In this document: positions 17,601 through 25,918 of the stretch, piece after piece
How the letters are laid out: each line of letters opens with the position of its first letter
How positions within the stretch are numbered: position 1 is the first letter of the stretch
NCBI RefSeq assembly: GCF_004769555.1
Contig: NZ_RQFY01000007.1
Location: forward strand, 186,001-250,000
DNA length: 64,000 bases
Direction of reading: 5' to 3'
From: Leptospira koniambonensis
Lineage (GTDB): Bacteria; Spirochaetota; Leptospiria; Leptospirales; Leptospiraceae
The notes under the pieces: generated by a model
What the model was told of the DNA's origin: nothing
Database searches by the model: none
The model's input: the letters and a program-made list of their open reading frames with translations, nothing else
Position numbers and translations under genes: made by a program

Positions 17601-18989
17601 ATGCTTTTTGGATCTAGAGTTCGTAAAAAATTCTCCCTATTTTTCTTGGCTATAATTTCTTTCCTAGCTCCTAAGTTAGAGGCTGTTGGACTTTTTCAGC
17701 CTTCTCATAATGCAAGATATGGTGCTATGGGAGGAGTAAATTTAGCAATCGGGGGATCTCCTATGGATATAGGGACGAATCCGGCTAACTTAAGTCTCAA
17801 AAACCGAAAAGAGTTGGAGTTCGGAGTTTCTTTACCGTACATCCGTACAGTATACAAAGACAAGTTCTCAGATCCGGACCCAAATTATTCTTACGAAAAC
17901 TCAGAATCCTATAACGTGCTCGCACCACTTCCCTATTTTGCGATCCGAATTCCAATCAACGAAAAATGGACTTACGGCGGAGGGATTTACATACCAGGCG
18001 GCGGAAATGGAGAAGTTTCCGGACTCACAAGGATCACACCTAACGGCCAAAGTTTGAACGATTGGTCAGGGATGAAACTACCGAGCCCGATAGGAGATTC
18101 CAGAAGAATACAGGAAAGTTACTCTTCTACTTTTTATCTGGTTAAATCCACTCACGCGCTCTCATACAAAATTGGCGGACTTTCTATAGCGTTAGGAGTC
18201 GAAGGAATTTATTCCAGACAGATCGCTTACCAAAAGTTTCATGATATTACAGGAAATATTGAAGTTCCCGGTCAAGGTTTTGATTATAAAAGTAAAAACG
18301 CATACGCACTCGGCGGTATCTTCGGAACTACTTACCAGATCACTGAAACATTAAAAATTGCTTATTCTTACCAAACTTCTGCAAAAATTCCTTTGGATGG
18401 AAGTATGCAAGTTGGCTCTTATCCGAGCCGCACTGGAGTTTCCGCAGTATTTGCGGTTCCAGAAAGACATGGTTTAGGTTTTTCTTATGGAACAGAAACG
18501 TTCAAGATCGGAGTAGACGCATTATATTATAATTATGCTTCTTACACTTCTACTTATAAACAAACATTAGCGGCTCCAGTGTTCCCAACTGCATTCGGAC
18601 AAACAAATGTGATCCCTCAAAATTTAGCTTATCATGATTCATGGGCATTAGGAATCGGAGGAGAATGGACCCTAAACGATTGGACTTACAGATTAGGTGC
18701 AAGGCATAACTCTGGAGTTTTAAGATCAGAAGGAACGAATGCGCTCCAAGCGGGAATCATGGTCCAAGATCTTGTCTCTGGAGGATTCGGGTATTCAACC
18801 GGAAAATGGAAATTTGATTTTACTCTTCTATATTATCTTCCGGTAAGAGTTTATAATGGTGGTTCTGCTGATTGGAACTTCAACCATGCAGTATTTTCAA
18901 AAGATGATATCCGAGTTGCGGAATTCAAACATTCATTAAGATCGGATATCCCTGCGATATTATTTGGAGCCAGCTATTCTTTTGATTAA
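17601..18989 (+). CDS. OmpP1/FadL-type outer membrane protein
   Basis: This 462-residue protein has a signal peptide (KKFSLFFLAIISFLAPKLEA) and then the N-terminal hatch of the FadL/TodX family, with ARYGAMGGVNLAIGGSPMDIGTNPANL (shown in part). The rest alternates like a long beta barrel, with a family-type final strand region ending in FGASYSFD. FadL-type channels let hydrophobic compounds such as long-chain fatty acids or aromatics cross the outer membrane. It is divergent from the MpaB-like/Pyr4-like pair, with an 86-98 bp spacer that may hold both promoters. That context fits uptake of a hydrophobic substrate. Its stop codon overlaps the stop of the next convergent gene by 4 bp. Confidence 0.85.
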   Translation: MLFGSRVRKKFSLFFLAIISFLAPKLEAVGLFQPSHNARYGAMGGVNLAIGGSPMDIGTNPANLSLKNRKELEFGVSLPYIRTVYKDKFSDPDPNYSYENSESYNVLAPLPYFAIRIPINEKWTYGGGIYIPGGGNGEVSGLTRITPNGQSLNDWSGMKLPSPIGDSRRIQESYSSTFYLVKSTHALSYKIGGLSIALGVEGIYSRQIAYQKFHDITGNIEVPGQGFDYKSKNAYALGGIFGTTYQITETLKIAYSYQTSAKIPLDGSMQVGSYPSRTGVSAVFAVPERHGLGFSYGTETFKIGVDALYYNYASYTSTYKQTLAAPVFPTAFGQTNVIPQNLAYHDSWALGIGGEWTLNDWTYRLGARHNSGVLRSEGTNALQAGIMVQDLVSGGFGYSTGKWKFDFTLLYYLPVRVYNGGSADWNFNHAVFSKDDIRVAEFKHSLRSDIPAILFGASYSFD

Positions 18990-19462
18990 GATTTTTGCAT
19001 AGAGTCTTCTTTTATAAGAAGAACCGAACTTGCTAAAAGACAAAATGCAATCAGATCAAAGCTGAATGCACCCACTTGTCCGAATTGCCATGCTGATCTT
19101 ATACTATTCCAATGTTCCGGGACAGTATGAGTAACAGTCCATTCTTTGATTTGAGAAGAAGCAGGTGCCACGAAAAAAAACCAAACTCCTAAAGAGAAAA
19201 TAAAGGAGAAGGCACTTAAGATCGAGTAACGAAATGACTTTGTGCCTTTAGAAAGATAGGCAATCGTAAAAATAAGAAGAATCGAACCGATTTGCACAAT
19301 AGGACCTACGATCGCAAAATATTTATACAAACTAGTCTGGACTTGAAAATACAATTCAGCTTCCCAATGTAATTTGGGCGCGGCCTCCATTACATGCGCA
19401 AATCTCATTCCAAGAGTTAATGCAGCTAAAATTAAAGCAAAAAATCGGATCTTAGATAACAT
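18986..19462 (-). CDS. four-helix membrane protein, DUF1772-like
   Basis: This 158-residue protein has four hydrophobic segments (near residues 5-22, 48-68, 78-98 and 130-150). The first helix ends in FAHVMEAAPKL and the last is preceded by PEHWNSIRSAWQFGQ. Both features resemble the DUF1772 family, which includes membrane proteins related to anthrone oxygenases. A catalytic role is not established. The gene is convergent with the FadL-type gene, sharing four bases at the stops, and divergent from the enoyl-CoA hydratase gene. The family call is by motif memory only. Confidence 0.6.
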   Translation of the reverse strand: MLSKIRFFALILAALTLGMRFAHVMEAAPKLHWEAELYFQVQTSLYKYFAIVGPIVQIGSILLIFTIAYLSKGTKSFRYSILSAFSFIFSLGVWFFFVAPASSQIKEWTVTHTVPEHWNSIRSAWQFGQVGAFSFDLIAFCLLASSVLLIKEDSMQKS

Positions 19463-19581
19463 AGTGAGCTCCTTTCATTTCCTTTAGTTTCTATTCCGAA
19501 CAAAAAAGGTTACCAAATTTCCTGAAAAAAAGGATCCATTTTCATTTGAATTTTTTAAAATAAATCTTATTAAATCTCTTC

Positions 19582-20334
19582 ATGGATTATAAACATCTGA
19601 GTCTAGAGAATCGAGATGGATTACTGATCGTACTTTTAAACCGTCCAGAATCCAATAATGCATTGAATATAAGGATTAGAGACGAATTAGAAACTGTTTT
19701 TTCAGGAGCTAAAAAAGATCCTAAGATCAGAGGAATACTTTTAGGAGCGAACGGCAAAAACTTCTGCAGCGGTTACGACTTAGAAGAAGTAGTCGAAACA
19801 AAACTAGAATCATTCAAACATCGTATTTTAGAATATCATTATGAACTTTATTCTTTTCCAAAACCTTTAGTCTGCGTTATAAAAGGTTTTTGTTCTGCCG
19901 GAGGTTTTGATCTCGCACTTTCAGGAGATTATATTCTTGCGGAAAAGAAAACATTCTTATTCCGACCAGAAATTCGTTTTGGAGGACCTCCATTGATCAC
20001 CACTCTGGCTCGCAAAGTAGGACCCACAAAAGCATTATCTATAACATTACTAGGAGATCCACTTCGTTCCCAAAACGCATTAGAATTAGGGATCATAGAC
20101 GAAATCGTTACAGAAGGTGATCCAATTGCGAAAGGTTTAAAAGTATTGGAAAAACTTTCTCAATGGAATCCAAAACTTATTAGAGCAGAAAAAGAGATCT
20201 CAAATAATTTTTTTCAAGGGAACCTTTATGAAAATCTAAAAAAAGAATTCGATCTATTTAAAGAATTTTTAGAAGATCCGAATTTTTTAAAAATCGTTTC
20301 AGAATATGCGAAATCTATAAAGCAGAAAGCCTAA
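19582..20334 (+). CDS. enoyl-CoA hydratase/isomerase family protein
   Basis: This 250-residue protein has the crotonase fold. [10 protein letters not shown] is near residue 20, the oxyanion-hole loop [15 protein letters not shown] is near 55-70, and [24 protein letters not shown] is near 100-125. The usual catalytic glutamates are not obvious (FCSAGGFDL and [10 protein letters not shown] are at the usual places), so hydratase activity is uncertain. Isomerase or another crotonase reaction is possible. It acts on acyl-CoA thioesters in the cytoplasm. The last base is directly followed by the stop codon of the convergent dehalogenase-like gene. Confidence 0.85.
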   Translation: MDYKHLSLENRDGLLIVLLNRPESNNALNIRIRDELETVFSGAKKDPKIRGILLGANGKNFCSGYDLEEVVETKLESFKHRILEYHYELYSFPKPLVCVIKGFCSAGGFDLALSGDYILAEKKTFLFRPEIRFGGPPLITTLARKVGPTKALSITLLGDPLRSQNALELGIIDEIVTEGDPIAKGLKVLEKLSQWNPKLIRAEKEISNNFFQGNLYENLKKEFDLFKEFLEDPNFLKIVSEYAKSIKQKA

Positions 20335-21234
20335 CTAAGGATTATTTTGGATAAATTCAGAAAGAAGTTCTGCAAGTAGTTCACCCTTCTCTTCTTGAAG
20401 AAAATGCCCAGCTCCTTGGATTACTGTATGTTTTTGTCCCTTTGCACCAGGAATAGTCCTTCTAAAAAATATATCTCCACCTTTTGTAATTGGATCTGAA
20501 TCACTAAACATAGTAATAAAAGGTTTTTTAAAATTTTTATAAAACATCCAAGCCTGACGATTTCGTTCTGTTTCAGGATTATCAGGAGAGATTGGAACAA
20601 GGGTCGGAAATTTCCTTGCGCCAGCTTTATAAGATTCATCCGGATAAGGAGAATCATAAGCATGAATAATATCTGGGCCTAATTTACTTACGCATCCATT
20701 TTGGATGATCTTTCCAACTGGGAGTTTACTCACCTCTTGGGAAAAACGAAGCCATTTAAAAAAATCTTCCTTAGGCGGAATATCTCCTGTAGGCAAAAAA
20801 GTATTCGCAGCACATACTCTTGCGAATCTAGAATCCAATTCTGCTACCGCTCTTAATCCTAAAAGCCCTCCCCAATCTTGGCAAAAGAGTGTGATATTCT
20901 TTAAGTCCAGACCTATAATAAAATTTTTCAGCCAGTCTACCTGATTCTTATATGTATAAATTTTCAGATCTATAGGCTTATCCGATTTTCCAAAACCGAT
21001 CAGATCTGGTGCTATCACTCTATAACCTTTTTCTGATAAAGGTGGGATCATCTTTCTATAAAGATAAGACCAACTAGGTTCTCCATGTAATAATAAAACT
21101 GTTTCCTTTGCATTTTTAGGACCTTCGTCCACATAATGCATTTTGAATTCCCCAGCTGAAATATAATTAGGAGAAAAAGGATAATCCTTTAGATTAGAAA
21201 AACATTCGGAAGGAGTTTCTAAATAAGTTTGCAT
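20335..21234 (-). CDS. haloalkane dehalogenase-like alpha/beta hydrolase
   Basis: This 299-residue enzyme shows the sequence marks of subfamily I haloalkane dehalogenases. HGEPSWSYLYR is at 50-60, PDLIGFGKSDKP near 76-87, and the nucleophile Asp120 in QDWGG is followed by the halide-binding Trp121. SDSDPITKG carries the late acidic residue and GAGHFLQEE carries the catalytic His near residue 278. Such enzymes replace halide by hydroxyl on haloalkanes, but natural substrates are usually unknown. Epoxide hydrolases and fluoroacetate dehalogenases share the fold; the HGEPSWSYLYR/QDWGG pair favours dehalogenase. No signal peptide. It abuts the enoyl-CoA hydratase gene stop to stop. Confidence 0.82.
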   Translation of the reverse strand: MQTYLETPSECFSNLKDYPFSPNYISAGEFKMHYVDEGPKNAKETVLLLHGEPSWSYLYRKMIPPLSEKGYRVIAPDLIGFGKSDKPIDLKIYTYKNQVDWLKNFIIGLDLKNITLFCQDWGGLLGLRAVAELDSRFARVCAANTFLPTGDIPPKEDFFKWLRFSQEVSKLPVGKIIQNGCVSKLGPDIIHAYDSPYPDESYKAGARKFPTLVPISPDNPETERNRQAWMFYKNFKKPFITMFSDSDPITKGGDIFFRRTIPGAKGQKHTVIQGAGHFLQEEKGELLAELLSEFIQNNP

Positions 21235-21368
21235 ACCAAATCTACCAGAACGGATGTAATTTACATAAGGGCTCAGATCATAGATCCTAAGGAAATCTTG
21301 TCAAATATCTTCCCAAAAAAGTCGGCTAACTCAAATTTTCTGATTTTAAAAACTTAGAAAATAAGATC

Positions 21369-21386
21369 TTGTAGGACCTCCTACAA
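21369..21386. promoter_or_regulatory. 18-bp perfect palindrome in the leader of the metallohydrolase gene
   Basis: TTGTAGGA and TCCTACAA flank a CC centre and end ten bases before the ATG at 21397. The position suits an operator or an RNA hairpin near the ribosome binding site. Similar cores, TAGGAGTTCCTA, occur at 48888-48899 (inside batB) and 61575-61586 (upstream of a diguanylate cyclase). It may therefore be a dispersed repeat, not a specific operator. Confidence 0.5.
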
Positions 21387-21396
21387 AGAGAGTTTT

Positions 21397-22524
21397 ATGT
21401 TCGGAAAAAAAGCACAGAATATTACTATTTATACTTCTTTCGTTCTATTCGGTTTATTCTTATTGGTTTTATGCCAAACAGCTTGTTTGAGTTCCTTCGG
21501 AGCAAATCCAAGCGGTGCAAGATTAGAAAAAATGAAAACTTCCAAGATGTTTCACGATGGAAAATTTGAAAATGATCCTTTCGTCCCTGAACTTCGCGCC
21601 GGCACTTATCTTGCAGTTTTAAAAAGACAATTTTTCGGTTCTGAAGTAAGAACTCCTCCTTCTCCTATTCCTGTTCAAAAACCAGATCTAAAAACTTTTT
21701 CAGATCCGATAACGCCAGGATTAAGAGCAATCTGGTTCGGGCATTCTTCTGTTTTGGTAGAAATAGACGGGATACGAATCTTTACTGATCCTGTATTTTC
21801 AGCGAAAGTTTCTCCTTTTGAAAGTATAGGGCCAGGCAGACTGTTTCCTCTGCCATTAGAACTATCAGAACTTCCTAATATAGATGCAGTCGTAATCTCT
21901 CATGATCATTACGATCATCTCGATATGGTAACTGCTCAATTTTTAGCGAAGAAGGGCACAAAATATTTTGTGCCTCTTGGCATCGGCGCTCATTTAGAAT
22001 CCTGGGGAATTCCTGAAAATCAAATTATAGAGTTGGATTGGTGGGAAAAAGGAAGTATTAAGAATATTGAAATTATCTGCACTCCTGCAGTTCATTATTC
22101 AGGAAGAGGTTTATTCAATCGAAAATCGACTCTCTGGTCTTCTTGGAGTTTGATAGGACCTAAACATAAATTTTTCCATAGTGGAGATACAGGCTATTCT
22201 CCCCATTTTACTGAGATCGGTAAAAAATTTGGCCCCTTCGATCTGACTTCAATCAAAGTGGGAGCATACGATTGGACCTGGGAAGGGATCCATATGAATC
22301 CTGAATCTGCCGTACAAGCTCATTTGGATCTGAAAGGAAAAACAATGCTCCCAGTACATTGGGCAACTTTCAATCTTGCGATTCACTCTTGGGATGAACC
22401 AATCTTGAGAACAAAACAAGGAGCGGATCAAAACGGCGTTCGTCTGGCCACTCCTAAACCGGGGGAATGGTTAGATTTGCAAAAAGATCAAATTTCGGAG
22501 ACTTGGTGGGAGAAGGTAAAGTAA
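21397..22524 (+). CDS. lipoprotein metallo-beta-lactamase-fold hydrolase (NAPE-PLD/UlaG-like)
   Basis: This 375-residue protein has an N-terminal hydrophobic segment ending in LCQTACLSS, a lipobox-like cleavage site, so it is probably a membrane-anchored lipoprotein. The enzyme domain has WFGHSSVLVEIDG and FTDPVFS, then the zinc motif SHDHYDHLD. PAVHYSGRG, HSGDTGYS and PVHWATFNLA follow, as in N-acyl-phosphatidylethanolamine phospholipase D and UlaG/RomA relatives. A phosphodiesterase acting on lipid or cell-wall products is likely. A perfect palindrome lies just upstream of the start. It is convergent with the response regulator gene with one base between stops. Confidence 0.88.
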   Translation: MFGKKAQNITIYTSFVLFGLFLLVLCQTACLSSFGANPSGARLEKMKTSKMFHDGKFENDPFVPELRAGTYLAVLKRQFFGSEVRTPPSPIPVQKPDLKTFSDPITPGLRAIWFGHSSVLVEIDGIRIFTDPVFSAKVSPFESIGPGRLFPLPLELSELPNIDAVVISHDHYDHLDMVTAQFLAKKGTKYFVPLGIGAHLESWGIPENQIIELDWWEKGSIKNIEIICTPAVHYSGRGLFNRKSTLWSSWSLIGPKHKFFHSGDTGYSPHFTEIGKKFGPFDLTSIKVGAYDWTWEGIHMNPESAVQAHLDLKGKTMLPVHWATFNLAIHSWDEPILRTKQGADQNGVRLATPKPGEWLDLQKDQISETWWEKVK

Positions 22525-22525
22525 T

Positions 22526-23137
22526 TTAAGAAAATTTTCTCACTAATTCCAATCTAGAATTTACATGCAGTTTTCTGAATATACTTTTGATCTGTACTCT
22601 TACAGTTCCTTCTTTATTACCTAAGGAAGCTGCAATTTCCTTGGTTCTTTTACCGTCCACGATCATATCCAACACTTTCTTTTCTCTATTTGATAGAACT
22701 TCTACTTCCTTGTGAGAAGTTTTGCGGAAAGAATGGATCACTCTGGCGGCAAGTCCTGGAGAGAGTATACCTCCCCCTTCTAGAAGAATCTCTGCTTTTT
22801 CTTGGATGTCTCCTACATCTTTTTTTAATATATAACCTATTGCTCCGGCTTTTAGAGCCTTGAATAAAGCTTCTTCGGATTCAAATGCGGATAAAACTGC
22901 ATAACCTGTTTTAGAATCTGCGGAATATCTTTCTAAAATAAAATCTAATCCACTTTTTCCAGGAAGATCTATATCTACGAATACCAAATCATAAGGAATT
23001 TCTTTTTCATTAGGAAATTCTTCGGCAGAATTATAAACTTCTACCTTTGTGACTCTATTCATTTTTTTTAATCTTTCTTTGCACTGGCTCGCGAATACAG
23101 GATCATCTTCCAGGATCGCTATTTTATATAATTTCAC
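22526..23137 (-). CDS. NarL/LuxR-type response regulator
   Basis: This 203-residue protein has a receiver domain (residues 1-120) with acidic pocket EDD at 10-12, phosphoacceptor Asp55 in FVDIDLPG, and the conserved Lys in YILKKDVG. The C-terminal helix-turn-helix of the LuxR type is near 140-203 (LSNREKKVLDMIVDGKRTKEIA, then GTVRVQIKSIFRKL). It should bind DNA when phosphorylated by the kinase encoded just upstream, whose stop is three bases before this start. Target genes are not visible; autoregulation is common in this family. Confidence 0.92.
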   Translation of the reverse strand: MKLYKIAILEDDPVFASQCKERLKKMNRVTKVEVYNSAEEFPNEKEIPYDLVFVDIDLPGKSGLDFILERYSADSKTGYAVLSAFESEEALFKALKAGAIGYILKKDVGDIQEKAEILLEGGGILSPGLAARVIHSFRKTSHKEVEVLSNREKKVLDMIVDGKRTKEIAASLGNKEGTVRVQIKSIFRKLHVNSRLELVRKFS

Positions 23138-23140
23138 GAA

Positions 23141-24334
23141 TCAAATTCTCCGTAATTGACGGATCGGGATCTCCAGAAATCCTTTAAAGTCCCGATTTTC
23201 TAAATTTTCTTTCCATTCTCCATTGATCGCAGAGGTCCTGAATTGTATGGTTTTATTTCCTTTGGATCCTATCCTCATCTCTTGGAAATTTGTGTGGGTT
23301 CGAATTGATATCTCTATAGAATCTTTTTTAGGAGAGAAGATCCAATGTGAAGTCCCAGAACCATATTTTAGATCGTTAGAACATATCTCTGTTACTATCC
23401 CTAAAATTTGTTCTGCCTTTTCGGTATCTATATTGAAATTTTCTTCTCCTTCTCTAGTAAATCTAACCTTTCGTCCTGCGTTACCGTATCTTCTCAATAA
23501 TAATACCCTAATTCCACTCCAGATATCTTCTGAGATCAGTTTAACATCCGCCATACTTGCAGTGATCTCTCTGATCCCTTTAAAAATATCTTCGGACAAT
23601 TTTTCCAACTGTAGAAGTGCGTCTGTATCGCCGCTTTTATAACCCTGAATAGAACGAACCAATAGATTCAGATCGGTTACTTTTGCTCCTAGATAATCAT
23701 GCAGATCTCTAGTGATTGCCTCTCTCTCATCATGTAATCTTTCCTGAAGTTTTTTGGTCTTCTTTAGAGATTCTATCCTATATCCATACCACCAAGTATT
23801 ACATAAGCAGATAAACAATTGGAGCGCACTCATATTGCTGATCTGCACCCATAAGGTCCTGTCTGAGAAATATCCACTTCCTTCTGGAAAGATCCTAAGA
23901 ATATAAAATGCAACTACTGAGAATGAATAGATTGTATAGAAGATTGGTCTTCCGTTAAAGAACAAGCTCACCAAAAAGAGGATCACTTGGTTAGTGATCC
24001 ACATATTATTATCATAAAAATAATATTCGTTGTCGTGGAATTGAGTTTCTACTTCCAAAACCAGGAGGATAAATAATCCACCAAATACGATCAGGTTCTT
24101 TTTAAAATAATTCTTGGAGTAAAAATGAATCACTCCCAGGCTGAATAAACATATAAAAGCGGAGATCAGATCTAAATAGAGTAAGAGAAAATTGGATCTA
24201 ACGTATTCTAAAATCGCTCCCCAAATGGTGATCGCGCATACTATCCCAAAAAAATAAGAAGCTATCCTGTAATTTTGGGAATAAAATTCTTCCCTTGCAA
24301 ATCTATCTATTTCCTTTTCTTTCACACTTTCCAT
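23141..24334 (-). CDS. sensor histidine kinase (HisKA_3 type) with a degenerate ATPase domain
   Basis: This 397-residue protein has an N-terminal block of about six hydrophobic segments (residues 25-185) and a coiled linker. The HisKA_3 dimerisation motif ITRDLHDYLGAKVTDL follows, with the phosphoacceptor His212. The ATP-binding part keeps an N-box-like EICSNDLKYG near 315. The usual G1 (DxGxG) is not visible and only GSKGNKTIQFR resembles the final G box. It pairs with the NarL-type regulator three bases downstream. ATP binding may be weak or altered, so the protein might act as a regulator or phosphatase. The stimulus is unknown. Confidence 0.88.
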   Translation of the reverse strand: MESVKEKEIDRFAREEFYSQNYRIASYFFGIVCAITIWGAILEYVRSNFLLLYLDLISAFICLFSLGVIHFYSKNYFKKNLIVFGGLFILLVLEVETQFHDNEYYFYDNNMWITNQVILFLVSLFFNGRPIFYTIYSFSVVAFYILRIFPEGSGYFSDRTLWVQISNMSALQLFICLCNTWWYGYRIESLKKTKKLQERLHDEREAITRDLHDYLGAKVTDLNLLVRSIQGYKSGDTDALLQLEKLSEDIFKGIREITASMADVKLISEDIWSGIRVLLLRRYGNAGRKVRFTREGEENFNIDTEKAEQILGIVTEICSNDLKYGSGTSHWIFSPKKDSIEISIRTHTNFQEMRIGSKGNKTIQFRTSAINGEWKENLENRDFKGFLEIPIRQLRRI

Positions 24335-24514
24335 ATTCGCTTTTGGCTAACGCACAGACATCGTTTGGCACATCGTATCTATGGAAGATTAAAACTCTAT
24401 TCGAATATTTGCCCCTTATAGCCTTTTAGTGACATAGAATCTAATTTTTGTTTTCTTACAAATCAATCGGTTTGGCTTCTTTGGAAGAGTATGTTTAGGC
24501 GGAAGTGCGAATAT

Positions 24515-24535
24515 AGCACCAGTGGTTCTGGTGCT
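24515..24535. other. perfect stem-loop in the 245-bp spacer
   Basis: AGCACCAG and CTGGTGCT form an eight-bp stem around TGGTT. It is 45 bp downstream of the lipoprotein gene stop (24580) on the minus strand. There is no T run on either side, so it may be a transcript-stabilising hairpin or part of a Rho-dependent end. The rest of the 245-bp spacer shows no gene. Confidence 0.4.
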
Positions 24536-24579
24536 GCCTATTATTCCTAACATCGAGCGAAAGAGACAGCAGCCAAATT

Positions 24580-25107
24580 TCATTTAAGTCTATTTTTATT
24601 GGAAGGGTCCTTAGGATCCACTTTTACACAGACAAAATAAACTCGCGCTAACGGGGTATCCAATTGGCTAATTCCTCCATTAGAAGTAATAAAATGAAAA
24701 TAAGCGGTCCCTTTAGTAGGCTTATGAGCAGTCCATACTTGTGAATTTGGTAGTTTGTAATGATCTTCTTTAAATTCCCCCGCTTCAAATAGATCGTTTA
24801 ATTCCGGTATATACGGAATAACCATATCATATTTTGGACATATATATTTCACTCCATCCAGATTCGTTGGGATCCGGGTGCCTACCATGTACGTTTTATC
24901 TTTAACAGTAACATAACGGAACTGTCCATCGGACTCCAGTTCTTCATTATATTGTAAACTTACAGGGCTATCAGGACTTACGTCAGGAGGGAGATTTTTA
25001 AAACGACCTTGCCTCGTCTCCGCTGTTTTGCAGGAAAATAAAACTGAAAAGGAAATAACGATAAAAAAACTATAGATCAATCTATAATCATAGGTTTTTG
25101 ATTTCAT
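24580..25107 (-). CDS. lipoprotein of unknown function
   Basis: This 175-residue protein begins with a signal segment (RLIYSFFIVISFSVLFSCKT) whose lipobox is LFSC, with the lipid cysteine near residue 26. The mature part is hydrophilic, with a short KYICPKYDMVIPYIPELNDLF stretch, a histidine in KEDHYKLP and a VYFVCVKVDPKDP end. No known domain was recognised. It is separated from the upstream methyltransferase by about 130 bp and from the histidine kinase gene by 245 bp, so it is probably a single-gene unit. Confidence 0.78.
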   Translation of the reverse strand: MKSKTYDYRLIYSFFIVISFSVLFSCKTAETRQGRFKNLPPDVSPDSPVSLQYNEELESDGQFRYVTVKDKTYMVGTRIPTNLDGVKYICPKYDMVIPYIPELNDLFEAGEFKEDHYKLPNSQVWTAHKPTKGTAYFHFITSNGGISQLDTPLARVYFVCVKVDPKDPSNKNRLK

Positions 25108-25237
25108 AAGTGAGCAAGCTACTACATTTTACTTACTCGGAAACCTCTTTTTTAATGAAAAATAAATTAAATGGGAAAAAGGCCCGAGCATAATGTTAGA
25201 CAAATAAAATATGCATGTGTACCCGTAGAAAATGGTC

Positions 25238-25918
25238 CTAGTCGTCCACGAACAGCTCATCACAAAAAGGGCTCTCTTTCGTGATCCTACTTTCCAGAAG
25301 ATTGAATGCAACTCTTCTGAAATAAGGATTAATTAGTTTTTCGTAATACTTTTTGGATCTTTGGTGGGCATAAGGATCCGTAAAGTAGATCTCCTTCTTC
25401 ATTCTTGTGTAATCGTTCTTAGTAGGAACCGTAAAATAGAGATAATTTGTGATCTTATGCAGTTTTTCAAAAACCTTTGGAAGATGTTTATCTTCTATAT
25501 ACTGAACTACTGAGTTACAAATGCCAAGAGTGAATGGAGGAAGTTGAATATGTTTTAATTCCAGATCCTGTATTGTGGAATGCAAAAAAGAAAGATTATA
25601 AGAACGGATCCATTTTTGTTTTGCAATCGCATCTATCATGTCTTCGGAAGGATCTACTGCAAATACACGATTCGGCTGGAATATTTTTACAAATTCTTTT
25701 AAAAGCAGTGCCTTGCCGAACCCAAAGTCTGCAATACTCCTAGGATGGACCTGCATCAGATCAAAAACAGACTTTATGTATTTTGCATGTTCTTTCGCGT
25801 TGAAAGAAGCATCCACGTCCTTCCCGCTTCCGTAAATTTCATCCCAGTAGGAAGTTTCGAATGGCAGACCGTTAGCTCCGTAAGCAATATAATCGGAGTC
25901 TTGCGGTTTTTTACTCAT
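25238..25918 (-). CDS. class I SAM-dependent methyltransferase
   Basis: This 226-residue protein has the start of a Rossmann methyltransferase: SIADFGFGKALLLKEFV near residues 60-76 (motif I, normally DxGxGxG), FAVDPSEDMIDAI near 84-96 (motif II acidic residue), and LGICNSVVQYI near 130 (motif IV). The family transfers a methyl group from S-adenosylmethionine; the acceptor is unknown. The ATG overlaps the stop of the upstream membrane protein gene by four bases, so the two are translationally coupled. The substrate may relate to that membrane protein. Confidence 0.85.
   Translation of the reverse strand: MSKKPQDSDYIAYGANGLPFETSYWDEIYGSGKDVDASFNAKEHAKYIKSVFDLMQVHPRSIADFGFGKALLLKEFVKIFQPNRVFAVDPSEDMIDAIAKQKWIRSYNLSFLHSTIQDLELKHIQLPPFTLGICNSVVQYIEDKHLPKVFEKLHKITNYLYFTVPTKNDYTRMKKEIYFTDPYAHQRSKKYYEKLINPYFRRVAFNLLESRITKESPFCDELFVDD

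Noticed and set aside
24515..24535. stem-loop as an intrinsic terminator
   Set aside because: No T run follows on either strand; it is listed only as a hairpin of unknown role.
25129..25311. 60-codon minus-strand frame overlapping the methyltransferase 3' end
   Set aside because: It mostly overlaps the real gene in another frame, and the rest lies in the spacer with no features.
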